This document shows positions 45,763-58,388 of a stretch of DNA of 64,000 nt, in pieces. Made by a program: the position numbers and the translations under genes. A model generated the notes under the pieces. The model was given only the letters and a program-made list of their open reading frames with translations, had not been told where the DNA came from and did not search any database. The stretch is from Mortierella sp. BCC40632 (lineage: Eukaryota > Mortierellomycota > Mortierellomycetes > Mortierellales > Mortierellaceae): NCBI GenBank assembly GCA_011634665.1, contig WAEK01000019.1:372001-436000 (forward strand), in the 5' to 3' direction. Every line of letters begins with the position of its first letter. Position 1 is the first letter of the stretch.

Positions 45763-46486
45763 ATGTTGATTTAGGCAAGGTAACAGTTTTTTTCCCTTCA
45801 TCTGCCCATCCAGGACATGCACGTTGGCCTGAATAGAGTCGAAGAAACGTGGACCAAGGATTGACCAAACTGAAAAGATCTGTGGATAGCCCGAAGATAG
45901 ATGCAATGCTACAGCCCTAGTGACCTAGTTTTAACCTGCTTGCCTTTTGTTACCTGCTACTCCTGAGCATATTTTGGCTCATCGTCCTCCGGTGGTTGGC
46001 TCTCAGCGAATTTAGGATTTGCCAAGAAATCAGAGGAATGAAAAACGGACTGCACGGAGCTTAGATTCTTGGAATAGCGTCTGAGAGATAGAGAGAGGTG
46101 GAGAAGATGCCCGAGGTACCTTCTGATGTCGTACGCGGCACTCAAAAGAGTAGACAGTGTTCAAAAGCTCTCCCAGGGGAAGTGACGCAGGATCAGACTC
46201 AAACTCTCTGCCTACAGCCCACAGTCCGACTCGTGAGTCCCTCACTATCCTCTCCTCATTTCCTCATCTTATAAATACCGACCCCCTGGTCGCTTCATAT
46301 TGCACAACCTTTTTTCGATTGCCTTCTTCATATCCTGGCTAGCAGACAATCCTCTCTTGACTCGTGTCTGTCTGCCTGTCTCCCCCTTGCACAAAAGACC
46401 GGTCTCGCGTGTCTCTTTCCAACTGCATGTACACATCGCACAAACACGACGACGACAGCTTCACAGGTCATAGCCCTGTCCTCGCC

Positions 46487-49400
46487 ATGACTTCACAAAC
46501 TCATCTCCAGATCCCTATGACCGTCATAGAGTCTTCAAAATCAGACTCGCAACAGGATGAGGCATTCGAACCCCTTCCCGATCCTGTTGATTTTGCTCAG
46601 TTTCGTCCTAGTCCACGCTACCAACTCCGAGCCCTTGCTCGTCGCTCACTCTCCTATCATCGTCGCCAACCCATTGCCAACACTTTCTGCCTCATCCTCT
46701 GGCCAATTCTCCTTGTGATCATTCTCTTTGCTGTCTCCGCCGGAGGAGCATCCAAGTACTCGGGCCTTGTTCGCGAATGTACAAATGAGGCCAACCCTCA
46801 GCTAGCACGTCAGTTTGACTATGCTAGTCCACAGTTCCTGCCTGAAGAGAATGGTGTTCTCAACAGTGCTACCTATGGGAGGAGAGCCAATCCAACCCCA
46901 TGCGTTCGTTGGTTCGGCGAATCCTATCCAATCAAGGCCCCTTACCAGAACAAGACTGTTGATGATATGAATGCGTAAGTAACCTTTTGCTCCTATTCTT
47001 CCCTTCCAATTTCGCTATCATCTCTTACCCTTCTGATCCTACAATGTGACTCCTTTTTACGTTATTCAAAAGATTAACCCTACAATCTCATTTTCCCTTC
47101 TTCAAGTCTCTACATCCCCTCACCCGACTTTGGATGGTTCAATCTTAAAAAGTATAGGTCATCGCTAGACATGAACACACAGTGGATACTTGATACTACT
47201 CCTGCCTATACTAGATTCAAACCAATCGAGCAGACTATCTTTCTCTTTGCAGCTACTCCCGAAGCTGCCAAAGCTCTGGGAACAGCTCCAAATGTCACTC
47301 AAAGGTTCCACTCGGATCAGTGGCCTACCACCAACGCCTCAGTCGTCATTTACAATGCAACACATTCACAAATCGCTGGCACTGGCCTCCTTGGGGGTAT
47401 TCCAATCAAGTATGCGTTTCGTGACACCATGGCCCTTGTCAGCGGTGATCCTGACTGCTATAGGAATTTGCGTTGGGATGAAGAATGCACCAATCCTCCT
47501 GTCTATAACTCCACCACAGTGTATTCTGCTGCACCATTTTTTGAGCCTTCTTCCAGCCGTGATGAACTCGACCAAAAGTTACTGAAGACACTTGAAAGTC
47601 TTGGGGAAAAATCCAGGCGCTACGACGAAGTCAGGCCCCCTTATGGTGCGCTCATTGTGGACAGTGTCGACGTCTCCAAGTCAAGCTTAAAGATGACAAT
47701 GCAGTATGGATTGCCCACCACAGATGGCAACAATGAATACCAGTTGAACAGTGTGACGCCTGCTGGCATCCGATACATCCTTAGTATGACTCAGCTCACC
47801 AACACTATCGCAAAGACCAAGTTTGCTGGAAAGTTTGCCATCTCTCAAGGAATTCGTGCCCTGCCTTATGAGTTCGATGTGTCAAGACTTGATGGAGATA
47901 GTTTGAACAGCAATGCTATCATTTTCATTCCATTTGCACTTTCGTTTCTCCTGCCTCAGTTTGTGTCTATCCTGGTTCAGGAGAAGGAGGATAAACATAG
48001 GATGATGATGGCAATGGTAAGTAGAATAGATTCTGTAACGTGATTGCAGCCGCCTTATTCAATTGCCGCCTTAGGAGCCGGTGACTTATTCTTTGTTCCT
48101 CTTCATACCTCTATTAGAACGGTCTCAAGCCAAGCATGTATTACGTGTCCCATTATTTCGAGTTCATGACCATGCAACTCATTCTCACTCTTGTCTTTGC
48201 CGTGGCCTGTACGGTTGTCAAGCTCAAGCTCTTCTGGCTTACTAGTCCTGGTCTCCTCATTGTTCTGTTCCTCATCTGGGCCCACGTTCAGGTTTGCCTG
48301 GCCTTTTTCATTGCCTCATTCTTCTCAAAGACACGAAAGGCTGCATTGGTGGTCTACTTCCTTGTTGCTCTGTCAGCCATTATGTCCGGTGTAGCGGATT
48401 ATATCTTTGAGAATGGTATTCCATTCGCTTGGTATATCCACCCGACGTTCGCCTTCTTTTCTATCACGACAAAGGGAAATCGTCATGCTAGCCTTGTCAA
48501 TGGCTTGTATCCTTTGATTTTTGAGGATTTTGCTCCTGGTACAACTCTGTTCAAGATTTTGATGCTCCTCATCGGTGAGAGTATTGCCTTCTTGCTCCTA
48601 GCATTGTAAGTCTATCCACTCGTCAATCCAACTCATGTGTCATCTTCGCTCGATTTGATAAGACATTTGCTCCGCATATAGTCATCTCAACATATTGAAT
48701 CTGTGTAATCCTTTCCTCTCATTAGTTATATGGATGCAATCCTCCCATCAGAGTATGGTGTCCGCAGACCATGGCACTTCCCTTTGACTACTTGGTTCAG
48801 AAAGAGCCCTACCTCCGCTGGTGGCCGTGATCCAGAGTCTAGACGTAGAGCCGCTGTCTCCAGAGACTCAGACTCGGATTCGGATTATATGAATAGAGGA
48901 GACGAGGATGCTCGTGCAGAACGAGAGCGTGTCCAGTCTCAGTATGACCCTGAGAAGACTCCATTGATCATCGATGAGCTTTATCATCGGTATGCTGGAA
49001 AGATCGATCCTGCTCTCCGAGGTCTGTCCTTCGGTGTCGAGACAAATACAGTCTTGGGTCTGTTGGGTCCAAACGGTGCCGGAAAGTCGACTTTGATCCA
49101 TTTGCTCACTGGATTGTACGAACCAACTGCTGGTACTGCTTATGTCGCTGGAGCCAATATCCGTTCTGATATGAGCCTCGTCCACTCTCGGACTGGTGTC
49201 TGCCCTCAACACGATATTCTCTGGGGTGATCTCACTGTGGCCGATCACCTTCTCTTCTATTCGCGTCTCCGTGGTATCCCTCCTCATGAGGAACAAAAGG
49301 CCATCGACTATGCTCTGGCCAGTGTCTCCATGTCCAAGTTCCGTAATCGTCAAGTCAAGGGTCTGAGTGGAGGCGAGAGACGCCGAGTCACGATCTCGAT

Positions 49401-49992
49401 CGCATTGTTGGGTGACAACAAGGTGGTCTTCTTAGATGAGCCTACTACTGGTTTGGATCCTGCTGTTCGGCGAATCATCTGGGATATTATCAACCGTGTC
49501 AAGGTCAACCGAACCGTGATCTTGACTACTCACTCCATGGAGGAGGCTGATATCCTCTCAGATCGAATTGCCATCATGACTGGAGGCTGTCTTCGATGCA
49601 TTGGTACCTCATTGCACTTGAAGGAACTCTATGGTTCTGGATTCCGATTGAATATCACTTCAAAGTCAGGTCGACTTGAGGAAGCTTGTCAAAGCATCGA
49701 ACAACGAGTGATGAGTGGAATGAAGCAGTACAAGCGAACAGACAAGTTCACCAACTCGAGTGTCTTTGAGTTCGAACTGCGAGACCGATCGATTTCTGGA
49801 ACTCCAAAGCAGACAGAAGGACGCCGAGAGCTCTCGAGCATCTTTGCCGAGTTGTCTCGACCAGGCCAATACCCAGCAGTTGAGGATTGGGGAGTCAGTC
49901 AATCGACTCTGGAGGATGTGTTTATCAAGATTGTGACAGACGCAGACTCAACCCTGGTTGTCCCTGGAATCTACCAGGGTGATAGCACTTAA
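46487..49992 (+). CDS. ABCA-type half transporter, copy 1
   Basis: Predicted lipid or sterol transporter of the ABCA subfamily, with one membrane domain and one nucleotide-binding domain, so it should dimerise. Exons 46487-46974, 47107-48016, 48118-48605 and 48726-49992 join in frame to 1050 residues. The first membrane helix (FCLILWPILLVIILFAVSA) is followed by a large lumenal/extracellular domain with N-glycosylation motifs, then a group of helices (ALSFLLPQFVSILVQ, ILTLVFAVACTVV, GLLIVLFLIWAHVQVCLAFF). In the last exon are Walker A GPNGAGKST, Q-loop CPQHDILWG, signature LSGGERRR, Walker B VVFLDEPTTGLD and H-loop TTHSMEEAD, all intact. It is the upstream member of a tandem pair; the next copy starts 4347 bp downstream. 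A TATA-like box lies at 46269-46281. Confidence 0.92.
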
Positions 49993-50833
49993 AAAAATGT
50001 ATTATAGTAATGTAGTTTGAGCATTTCCCCTCTTTTTATTGGAATAATATCTTTATACCCAAAAATATTGGCCATTTCAATTCGGTGCATGGGTGAGTAA
50101 GTGAGAGTGAGTGTGTGAGGCACAGTAGTGTTGCGACTTGAAATACTATCAAGAGCGGAAGACACGTATGCTGCAACATAGACCTCGCTCGCTCGCCCAC
50201 TCGCTCGTCGGACAATAGGAAAGTGATCGCGTGGAAAAATGTGGCGGAAAGCCTGGGGAGATGCAAGGCTACAGCCCTAGTAACCAAATTTAAGCTTTTT
50301 TTTATTGTGCTTGTTACCACTTTTGTTGTTTGCTGCAGGTTGTTGCTCCTGAGCATACTCTAGCTCATCGTAGGCTGTTAGTGGATTTAGGCTTTGCCAA
50401 GAAATCCAGAGGAATGAATGATCGCCTCCCAGAGTTCACAGACATGCACCTCTGAAAAGAAAAAGAAATCTTACAGTGTATGTATCAGATTTAATGCTCG
50501 AGCGCAGACAAAACACTCGCATTTTCGAATGTGATGGATCAGGCTCAACCTCTCTGTCTACAGCCCACAATCCCACACTTGAACCTGTATGCCTCTTCCT
50601 TCATCTCCTTCTTCCCTTGCTGAATAAATACCGATGTCTTCAGATCTTTAATCGCATAACTTTGTAGAGGTTTCCCTCAATCACCATTCTCCTCTTCTTT
50701 TCTTTACCAGTAGACTGTTCCCCCCTTGTCTGCTTTTTTATCTATTTTCACCTATGAATAACTTCTCCATTGCGTGAATTTACAGAGAAAACACGACGAC
50801 AACAACCTTGCATATCATAGTTCTGCTCTCGCC
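49993..50833. promoter_or_regulatory. Intergenic promoter of the second ABC gene (duplicated)
   Basis: This spacer repeats, with substitutions and small indels, the region upstream of copy 1: GCTACAGCCCTAGT at 50270-50283 matches 45910-45923, CTCCTGAGCATA at 50346-50357 matches 45961-45972, and the AAATACCG box recurs. The tandem duplication therefore included the promoter. No separate gene was seen. Confidence 0.55.
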
Positions 50834-53800
50834 ATGACTTCACAAACTCATCTCCAGATCCCTATGACCGTCATAGAGTCTTCAAAATCAGACTCGCAAC
50901 AGGATGAGGCATTCGAACCCCTTCCCGATCCTGTTGATTTTGCTCAGTTTCGTCCTAGTCCACGCTACCAACTCCGAGCCCTTGCTCGTCGCTCACTCTC
51001 CTATCATCGTCGCCAACCCATTGCCAGCACCTTTTGCCTCATCTTCTGGCCAATTCTCCTTGTGATCATTCTCTTTGTTTGTTCACTCAAAGGAGCGACC
51101 AATTACTCGGGCCTTGTCCGCGAATGTACCAACGAAGTGAATCCTCAACTAGCACGTCAGTTTGACTATGATAATCCACGGTTCCTGCCTGAAGAGAATG
51201 GTGTTCTCAACAGTGCTACCTATGGGAGGAGAGCCAATCCAACCCCATGCGTTCGTTGGTTCGGCGAATCCTATCCAATCAAGGCCCCTTACCAGAACAA
51301 GACTGTTGATGATATGAATGCGTAAGCAACATTTGCTCCTATTCCTCTCCTCCATTTTCGCTTTCATCTCCCATCCTTCTGATCCTACAATGTGACTCCT
51401 TTTTACGTTATTCAAAAGATTAACCCTACAATCTCATTTTCCCTTCTTCAAGCTTCTACATCCCCTCACCCGACTTTGGGTGGTTCAATACCGAAGAACA
51501 TATGGAATTGGTAGCCAAGGGGCAAAGGGACGGTGGTTATGTTGGAATGTTCATTGATAGAAGCCCTGCCTACCTGAGATTCGAACCAATCGACCAGAAG
51601 GTCTTTCTCTTTGCAGCTACTCCTGAAGCTGCCAAAGCTCTGGGAATAGCTCCAAATGTCACTCGAAGATTCTACTCGGATCAGTGGCCTACCACCAACG
51701 CCTCAGTCGTCATTTACAATGCAACACATTCACAAATCGCTGGCACTGGTCTCCTTGGGGGTATTCCAATCAAGTATTCGTTTCATGATGCCTCGGTCCT
51801 TACTAGCGGTGATCCTGACTGCTATAGGAATTTGCGTTGGGATGAAGAATGCACCAATCCTCCTGTCTATAACTCTACCACAGTGTATTCTGCTACACCA
51901 TTCTATGAACCTTCTTCCAGCCGTGATGAACTCGACCAAAAGCTAGGAAAAGCCATTGAAGAGTTCAGCAAACCCCCTTCGATCTTGAGCGAGAGGTTGC
52001 CTTTTGGTTCAATTATTGTGGAGGGTGTCGACGTCTCCAAGCCAAGCTTAAAGATGACAATGCAGTATGGAGTCCCCACCACCGAAGCATACGGCGAATA
52101 CAGGGTGTCCAAATTAACACCCATCGGCCTCCGATATATCCTCAGTATGACTCAGCTCACCAACACTATCGCAAAGACCAAGTTTGCTGGAAAGTTTGCC
52201 ATCTCTCAAGGAATTCGTGCTTTACCATCTGAGTTTGATGTATCTAAACTTAATGGGGAGAGTTTGAATCTCTATGCTGTTATTTTCATTCCATTTGCGC
52301 TTTCATTCCTCTTGCCTCAGTTTGTGTCTATCCTGGTCCAGGAGAAGGAGGATAAACATAGGATGATGATGGCAATGGTAAGTAGAACAGATTCCGTAAC
52401 GTGATTGCAGCCGCCTTATTCAATTGCCACCTTAGGAGCCGGTGACTCATTCTTTGTTCCTCTTCATACCTCTATTAGAACGGTCTCAAACCAAGCATGT
52501 ATTATGCGGCACATTATTTCGAGTTCATGACCATGCAACTCATTCTCACTCTTGTCTTTGCCGTGGCCTGTATGGCTGTCAAGCTCCAACTCATCTGGCG
52601 TACTAGCACCGGTCTCCTCATTATTCTGCTCCTTATCTGGGCCCACGTTCAGGTTTGCCTAGCCTTTTTCGTTGCCTCATTCTTCTCAAAGACACGAAAG
52701 GCTGCATTGGTGATCTACTTTTTCGTTGCTCTGTCTGCCATCACGGCTAGCATTGCGGATTTTATCTTCCCGGATGGTACTCCATTCGCTTGGTATATCC
52801 ACCCGACGTTTGCTTTTTTTGGCATCATCTCGACTGGGATCCGCCATGCTAGCCTTGTCAATGATCTATACCCTCTGGGTTTTGAGGACTTTATTCCTGG
52901 TACAACTCTGTTCAAGATTTTGATGCTCCTCATCGGTGAGAGTGTTGCCTTCTTGCTCCTAGCATTGTAAGTCTATCCACTCGTCAATCCAACTCATGTG
53001 TCATCTTCGCTCGATTTGATAAGACATTTGCTCCGCATATAGTCATCTCAACATATTGACTCTGTGTAATCCTTTCCTCTCATTAGTTATATGGATGCAA
53101 TCCTCCCATCAGAGTATGGTGTCCGCAGACCATGGCACTTCCCTTTGACTACTTGGTTCAGAAAGAGCCCTACCTCCGCTGGTGGCCGTGATCCAGAGTC
53201 TAGACGTAGAGCCGCTGTCTCCAGAGACTCAGACTCGGATTCGGATTATATGAATAGAGGAGACGAGGATGCTCGTGCAGAACGAGAGCGTGTCCAGTCT
53301 CAGTATGACCCTGAGAAGACTCCATTGATCATCGATGAGCTTTACCATCGGTATGCTGGAAAGATCGATCCTGCTCTCCGAGGTCTGTCCTTCGGTGTCG
53401 AGACAAATACAGTCTTGGGTCTGTTGGGTCCAAACGGTGCCGGAAAGTCGACTTTGATCCATTTGCTCACTGGATTGTACGAACCAACTGCTGGCACTGC
53501 CTATGTCGCTGGAGCCAATATCCGTTCTGATATGAGCCTCGTCCACTCTCGGACTGGTGTCTGCCCTCAACACGATATTCTCTGGGGTGATCTCACTGTG
53601 GCCGATCACCTTCTCTTCTATTCGCGTCTCCGTGGTATCCCTCCTCATGAGGAACAAAAGGCCATCGACTATGCTCTGGCCAGTGTCTCCATGTCCAAGT
53701 TCCGTAACCGTCAAGTCAAGGGTCTGAGTGGAGGCGAGAGACGCCGAGTCACGATCTCGATCGCATTGTTGGGTGACAACAAGGTGGTCTTCTTAGATGA

Positions 53801-54353
53801 GCCTACTACTGGTTTGGATCCTGCTGTTCGGCGAATCATCTGGGATATTATCAACCGTGTCAAGGTCAACCGAACTGTGATCTTGACTACTCACTCCATG
53901 GAGGAGGCTGATATCCTCTCAGATCGAATTGCCATCATGACTGGAGGCTGTCTTCGATGCATTGGTACCTCATTGCACTTGAAGGAACTCTATGGTTCTG
54001 GATTCCGATTGAATATCACTTCAAAGCCAGGTCGACTTGAGGAAGCTTGTCAAAGCATCGAACAACGAGTGATGAGTGGAATGAAGCAGTACAAGCGAAC
54101 AGACAAGTTCACCAACTCGAGTGTCTTTGAGTTCGAACTGCGAGACCGATCGATTTCTGGAACTCCAAAGCAGACAGAAGGACGCCGAGAGCTCTCGAGC
54201 ATCTTTGCCGAGTTGTCTCGACCAGGCCAATACCCAGCAGTTGAGGATTGGGGAGTCAGTCAATCGACTCTGGAGGATGTGTTTATCAAGATTGTGACAG
54301 ATGCAGACTCAACCCTGGTTGTCCCTGGAATTTACCAAGGGGATGGTGCTTAA
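50834..54353 (+). CDS. ABCA-type half transporter, copy 2
   Basis: Same architecture and exon plan as copy 1: 50834-51321, 51453-52377, 52479-52966 and 53087-54353, giving 1055 residues. The nucleotide-binding exon differs from copy 1 at only three residues seen by eye (Ser/Pro in ITSKxGRLEE and the last two residues), and intron 3 is almost identical. In contrast the start of exon 2 (FNTEEHMELVAKGQRDGGY against FNLKKYRSSLDMNTQ), a stretch near 51945-52010 and parts of exon 3 are diverged. All ATPase motifs are intact. Substrate is unknown; the changed lumenal domain suggests a different ligand or partner. Confidence 0.92.
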
Positions 54354-54679
54354 AAAAATATAGACCAGCCTAAGACTCTAACACTTGAGATTAAGAAGAC
54401 TGGCTTCATATAATATTAAAACTCTTTTTTTTTTTTTGTCTTGACCCCGCTCCCTCATACTTGAAGTGGATGGCTTCGGAAAAAGAACGTGACGAGCCTA
54501 TTAGATCATCTGATGCTTTGACCGATCAGGGTAAGCTCAAAAGAAAAAAAGAGAGGAAGAGCAGTGGTATTTTTTTTTCTTTTATTTTCCTCTAGCTCCT
54601 GCTCTCCAACTCCTTGCACATCCAACCTTGCTTGGACCAAAGCGATCGCCACCTGCACGCACCTTTCCATCGTCAAGTT
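54354..54679. promoter_or_regulatory. Short spacer before the first RBR gene
   Basis: This 326-bp spacer between the second ABC gene and the RBR gene contains two T runs (54425-54437 and 54571-54582) and must hold the RBR promoter. No other feature was seen. Confidence 0.4.
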
Positions 54680-55936
54680 ATGGATCCTGCCTCAAGAGAC
54701 ACGAAATGCACCATCTGCTTAGAGGACTTTGAGTGGTTGCCTCTTGCCACCTTGACTGGACAAGATGACGGACCGTCATCGATTAAATCCTTGACGCCAA
54801 AAACCCCTGCAAATACCACTACAATCAACAACCTTTCAACCACTTTATCAGTCCTTTCGGTTTCTTCATCAGCGCTACCTCCCAGTCGCGGCTCGCTTCG
54901 TCCCATCTCTGGGGTGAGAATCGTCCCCACCAAGAATACCAAGGATGAAAAAAAGAAAGCCCTTATCAACTCTAAACAAGCTCCAGCTTCAAAGCTGGGT
55001 TGTTCTCTAGATTGCAACCAAATCCATGAGGTGTGCCTCGAGTGTCTGGCACGGTACATTTCAGAAAAAGTAGAAAGTAGCCAGTGGCCCGTTGAGTGTC
55101 CCTTTGTCGACTGTAAGGAGCCCGTGGCGGCGGCTGTGGTGGAGATGGTGCTTGGAAAGGATGCCCTGCGATGGCATCGACTCGGTGTGGATCATGCCAT
55201 AGCGAGGAAGGTCAGTTGCTATTGTACCGCGCGTAGATGTTTTTTTATTCTTTTGTTATTGCTTTTGTTTTTTCTCTCCTTTTCAAGCACCATAAACTGA
55301 ACAAGTCTTTTGGTGCTCGTTAACAGGTGTATTGTCCAAACAGTCAATGCAACAATATTATTGACCTCGGTGAAGGTCGCGCGTCAGACTTTCAAGGAGG
55401 TGCCCGTAACAAAGTGTCTTGCCCGTACTGCCGGTACAGCTTCTGTGTTCGTTGCCTTGGCCCGGGCCACACTGGTAAAAACAGTTGAACTCATTTGGAC
55501 TGGACCCTTTGGTCATGCGCCTGTTCCAGCCAATTGTAGAAAAGATGACGGTGGAAGAGGATGAAGGGATCTACTCTAACTATTAAGTCTGCATGACGAC
55601 TGCTACACACATGAATTTGAACATAGCTGGAGCCTGTCAAGAGAACAAGACCACACAGATTTTGCAGCATGACGAGAACGGCCTTTGGCAATTAGTAAAG
55701 GATCAGGCTTGGAGAAAATGCCCAGGTTGCGGGCATGTTATTGAAAAGACTGGAGGTAACGTCCTCTATTGGTTCTGCTTTCTTCTCCCCAGGATCGCCC
55801 CGAACGTTTGACAACACACTGACTTTTTTTTTTTTTTTTTTTTAATCAATCAGGATGCAACCACATGACCTGTCGGTGCGGCCGAGAGTTTTGCTATATC
55901 TGCGGCAATGCATTTCCATGCACTGACCACCGTTAG
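54680..55936 (+). CDS. RBR (RING1-IBR-RING2) E3 ubiquitin ligase, paralogue 1
   Basis: Predicted ubiquitin ligase working through a RING2 cysteine thioester. Exons 54680-55210, 55327-55474, 55627-55755 and 55854-55936 join in frame to 296 residues. RING1 begins CTICLEDFEW but its next zinc ligands (GCSLDCNQIHEVCLEC) come only after about 90 residues of polar insertion; CPFVDCKEPV closes it. The IBR is VYCPNSQCNNII and VSCPYCRYSFCVRC. RING2 is RKCPGCGHVIEKTGGCNHMT with the catalytic-type Cys in GGCNHM, then CRCGREFCYICG. It ends shortly after, so it is a compact enzyme. The start ATG is the first in frame. It is tandem with a larger paralogue 445 bp downstream. Confidence 0.9.
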
Positions 55937-56380
55937 GCCTTCGTCGAGGCCTTGGAGGCTTGGCCCGTGCTTTGGACGGACTTTTACGCAGAGGTCGTGT
56001 TCACACTCATAGATTCTATGAAGGAGTGTTGTTGTACGTGAACGAGTAAAAGTAATTTTATGCTTGCTGGCAAGACAGATGTGGTCCAACCCCCCCCCCT
56101 AGACACTGTGAAAACCAAAAATGGGTTTGACTTTCGGGACAGACATGCGCGATGCAGGGCGAAGCTTGGCCATTGGCACAGCGCGGGAGAGGGCGAAGGA
56201 GGGGTAGGGGTGGAGGGATGAGCGAGACTGGAGGACCAAAGACTGGTTTTTTTTTTTTTTTTTTTCCACCACCAGCCATCCTTCCTTCCCGTTGCGCCCT
56301 CTTCTTTCTCTCTTCCCTCCCACTCCCTCGCCAACCCGTTCCCACGGACTCCACTCTACACTCATACTCTTACCCACTCG
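55937..56380. promoter_or_regulatory. Spacer between the two RBR genes
   Basis: This 444-bp spacer contains a C9 run (56090-56098) and a T run (56247-56265) and presumably holds the terminator of the first and promoter of the second RBR gene. Nothing else was recognised. Confidence 0.4.
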
Positions 56381-58388
56381 ATGGTCCGCCCTCTCACCGA
56401 GCCCTCATCCTCGGTCTCTTCTGTACGCAAAAGACCGCCACTGACGAGGGTGCCGACCATCCAAGAGTGCTGCATCTGCCTCGATAAGTTCGAATGGACT
56501 TCTGTCGCAGACCTCCTCCAGAACCGTGTCTGGGAAGATGACCTTCTCCCACTTGATCAAGACGACAGTGACGATGACAGCGACGATGACAGTGGCAATG
56601 AAAGCGGCAATGAAAGCGGCAATGAAAGTGACGATCTTTACTCCCCCAGTCTTCCACCACCCTACTCACTCACCACGAACGATGTCGTCGAGCCCAGGGC
56701 AACAACTTCGGAGCCAAACCAACGGAGAGAAGGCACCCGACTCACATCAAGGTCTAGCACTAGTGGAAGTTCCAGGAGTGCCACAAGAAATCTTCCAGGG
56801 GGACCAGGCTCTACCTCTGTTGTCCAAGACCCGTTTTCAGATCCGTCAAATCCATCGCAGGACACCATTGATGCCCTGGTCGAATCTGGACTCTTCCCAA
56901 AACACGCACTTGATGATGAGGCTGTGACCGCGACTCTAGAAAAACAGCAACTTATTATGGACGAGATCATGGCGATCCGCCTTTCTCGCGAACCTGAAGA
57001 TCAACCTCCGAAAAAAGCTCAAGAACCAGACTATGACGAGTTGATTGCCATCCAAGCCCTGTTACGAGATGGATCTGACGCCTACTACAGAAGTGAGGCC
57101 CTGAGTCCAGAAGAGAAGGAACATTTTGAAGGACTTCAGATTCAATTTGCGCGCATGCTCTCACTCTCATCCCCGGTGCCGGTCACATCATCGTCTACAC
57201 AGCCATCATCAGGATCGAACACATCACTTTCATCACGGGGCAGTCACTCCAGCTCTTTGCCACCCGTGTCAGGCGCCTCATCGCCTAATTCCAATTGGGA
57301 TGGGTTTGGTGGTTCTCAGCCTCGCTCTGGAGGCAGAAAGGGAAAGGGTAGGCAAGTAGAAAGAGTCTCTTCGACTCCTCCCGGTCCAGACGAAGAAGCT
57401 TTAAAGATTGGATGCTCTCTCAGTTGTGAACCGACCCATCTGCTCTGTTTTGAATGCCTGACAACTCATATTCAGGTGAAACTCAAAGAGAAACAGTGGC
57501 CTATTGCTTGCCCGATTCCGGGATGTGGAGAACCTATCGGAGTTGGGCTTGTAGAGATGACCCAAGGCAAGAATGCGATTGAATGGCATTTGCTTGGGGT
57601 GGAGAATGCATTTTCTCGAAAGGTGAGGATAAGGAGGATTGGTTTGGTCCGCAGAAGAAGGAAGCTCTATTTGAATGCCAAGTCGCTCATCCCCCTTTTT
57701 TTTTTTTATGCATTACAGTACTACTGCCCCAATCGAGAATGTACGAAGCTTGTGATAGCCCAAGAAAGCGCCAGCAGGAACAATGCGAACGGGACGGGTG
57801 AGGAGAATCAGGATGAACGACTGTTTGGGGTGATTTGCCCTTATTGTGAGCATTATTTCTGTGCCAAGTGCCAAGGCGAAGGTCACCTTGGTAAGTCAGA
57901 TATTATCAGGCATTTCGCATTTTCTCACTTCCTGTCTTCCTCTTCTACTTGGGCCAGTTCTCTTTGAAATCAACCACCCTTTGGCTCACATGTGAACCCC
58001 TCTTGCCTGGACATGTTTGACTGCATGGCTTATCATTTCTCATGAACGGATCTACTTTAGGCAAAACATGCGATCAGATTCAAAAGGACGCCGAGGAACG
58101 CCAGAACGACGAAGCTTTAGAGAATCTGGCTCGGACGAGCAGCTGGAAGCGGTGTCCAGGTTGTGGTGTTATGGTTGAAAAGAATGGAGGTAAGTTATTC
58201 TGAAGGCCTTTTTATATAAATTTATACTCTTGCTTAGGGTCAAAGGATCTCTCACTCATTCTCAATACTACTTTTTATTATTATTACTATTATCTTGAAC
58301 GGCGTTAGGATGCAACCATATGACATGTAGATGCAAAAACGAGTTTTGCTACAGGTGCGACAGACCGTGGCCCTGCGGTACGCACTGA
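56381..58388 (+). CDS. RBR (RING1-IBR-RING2) E3 ubiquitin ligase, paralogue 2 with very long RING1 insertion
   Basis: Predicted ubiquitin ligase, related to the upstream gene. Exons 56381-57622, 57719-57890, 58061-58189 and 58309-58388 join in frame to 540 residues; intron positions match those of paralogue 1. RING1 starts CCICLDKFEW and is completed about 310 residues later by GCSLSCEPTHLLCFEC and CPIPGCGEPI. Between them lies an acidic, Asp/Ser/Asn-rich and then Ser/Pro-rich disordered segment. The IBR is YYCPNRECTKLV and VICPYCEHYFCAKC. RING2 is KRCPGCGVMVEKNGGCNHMT (catalytic-type Cys in GGCNHM), then CRCKNEFCYRC. All expected zinc ligands appear present. The start is the first ATG. Confidence 0.9.

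Larger units (their letters stand above)
44140..46486. other. Spacer between Atg22-like and first ABC gene, including promoter
   Basis: About 2.3 kb. It contains A/T runs (44606-44627, 45250-45270, 45382-45401), a (CT)n array (45728-45761), a coding-like relic (44207-45017, listed separately) and, from about 45900, promoter DNA duplicated upstream of the second ABC gene. CTTATAAATACCG at 46269-46281 looks like a TATA box about 205 bp before the ATG; the corresponding place at the second gene reads GAATAAATACCG (50620-50631). Confidence 0.5.
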
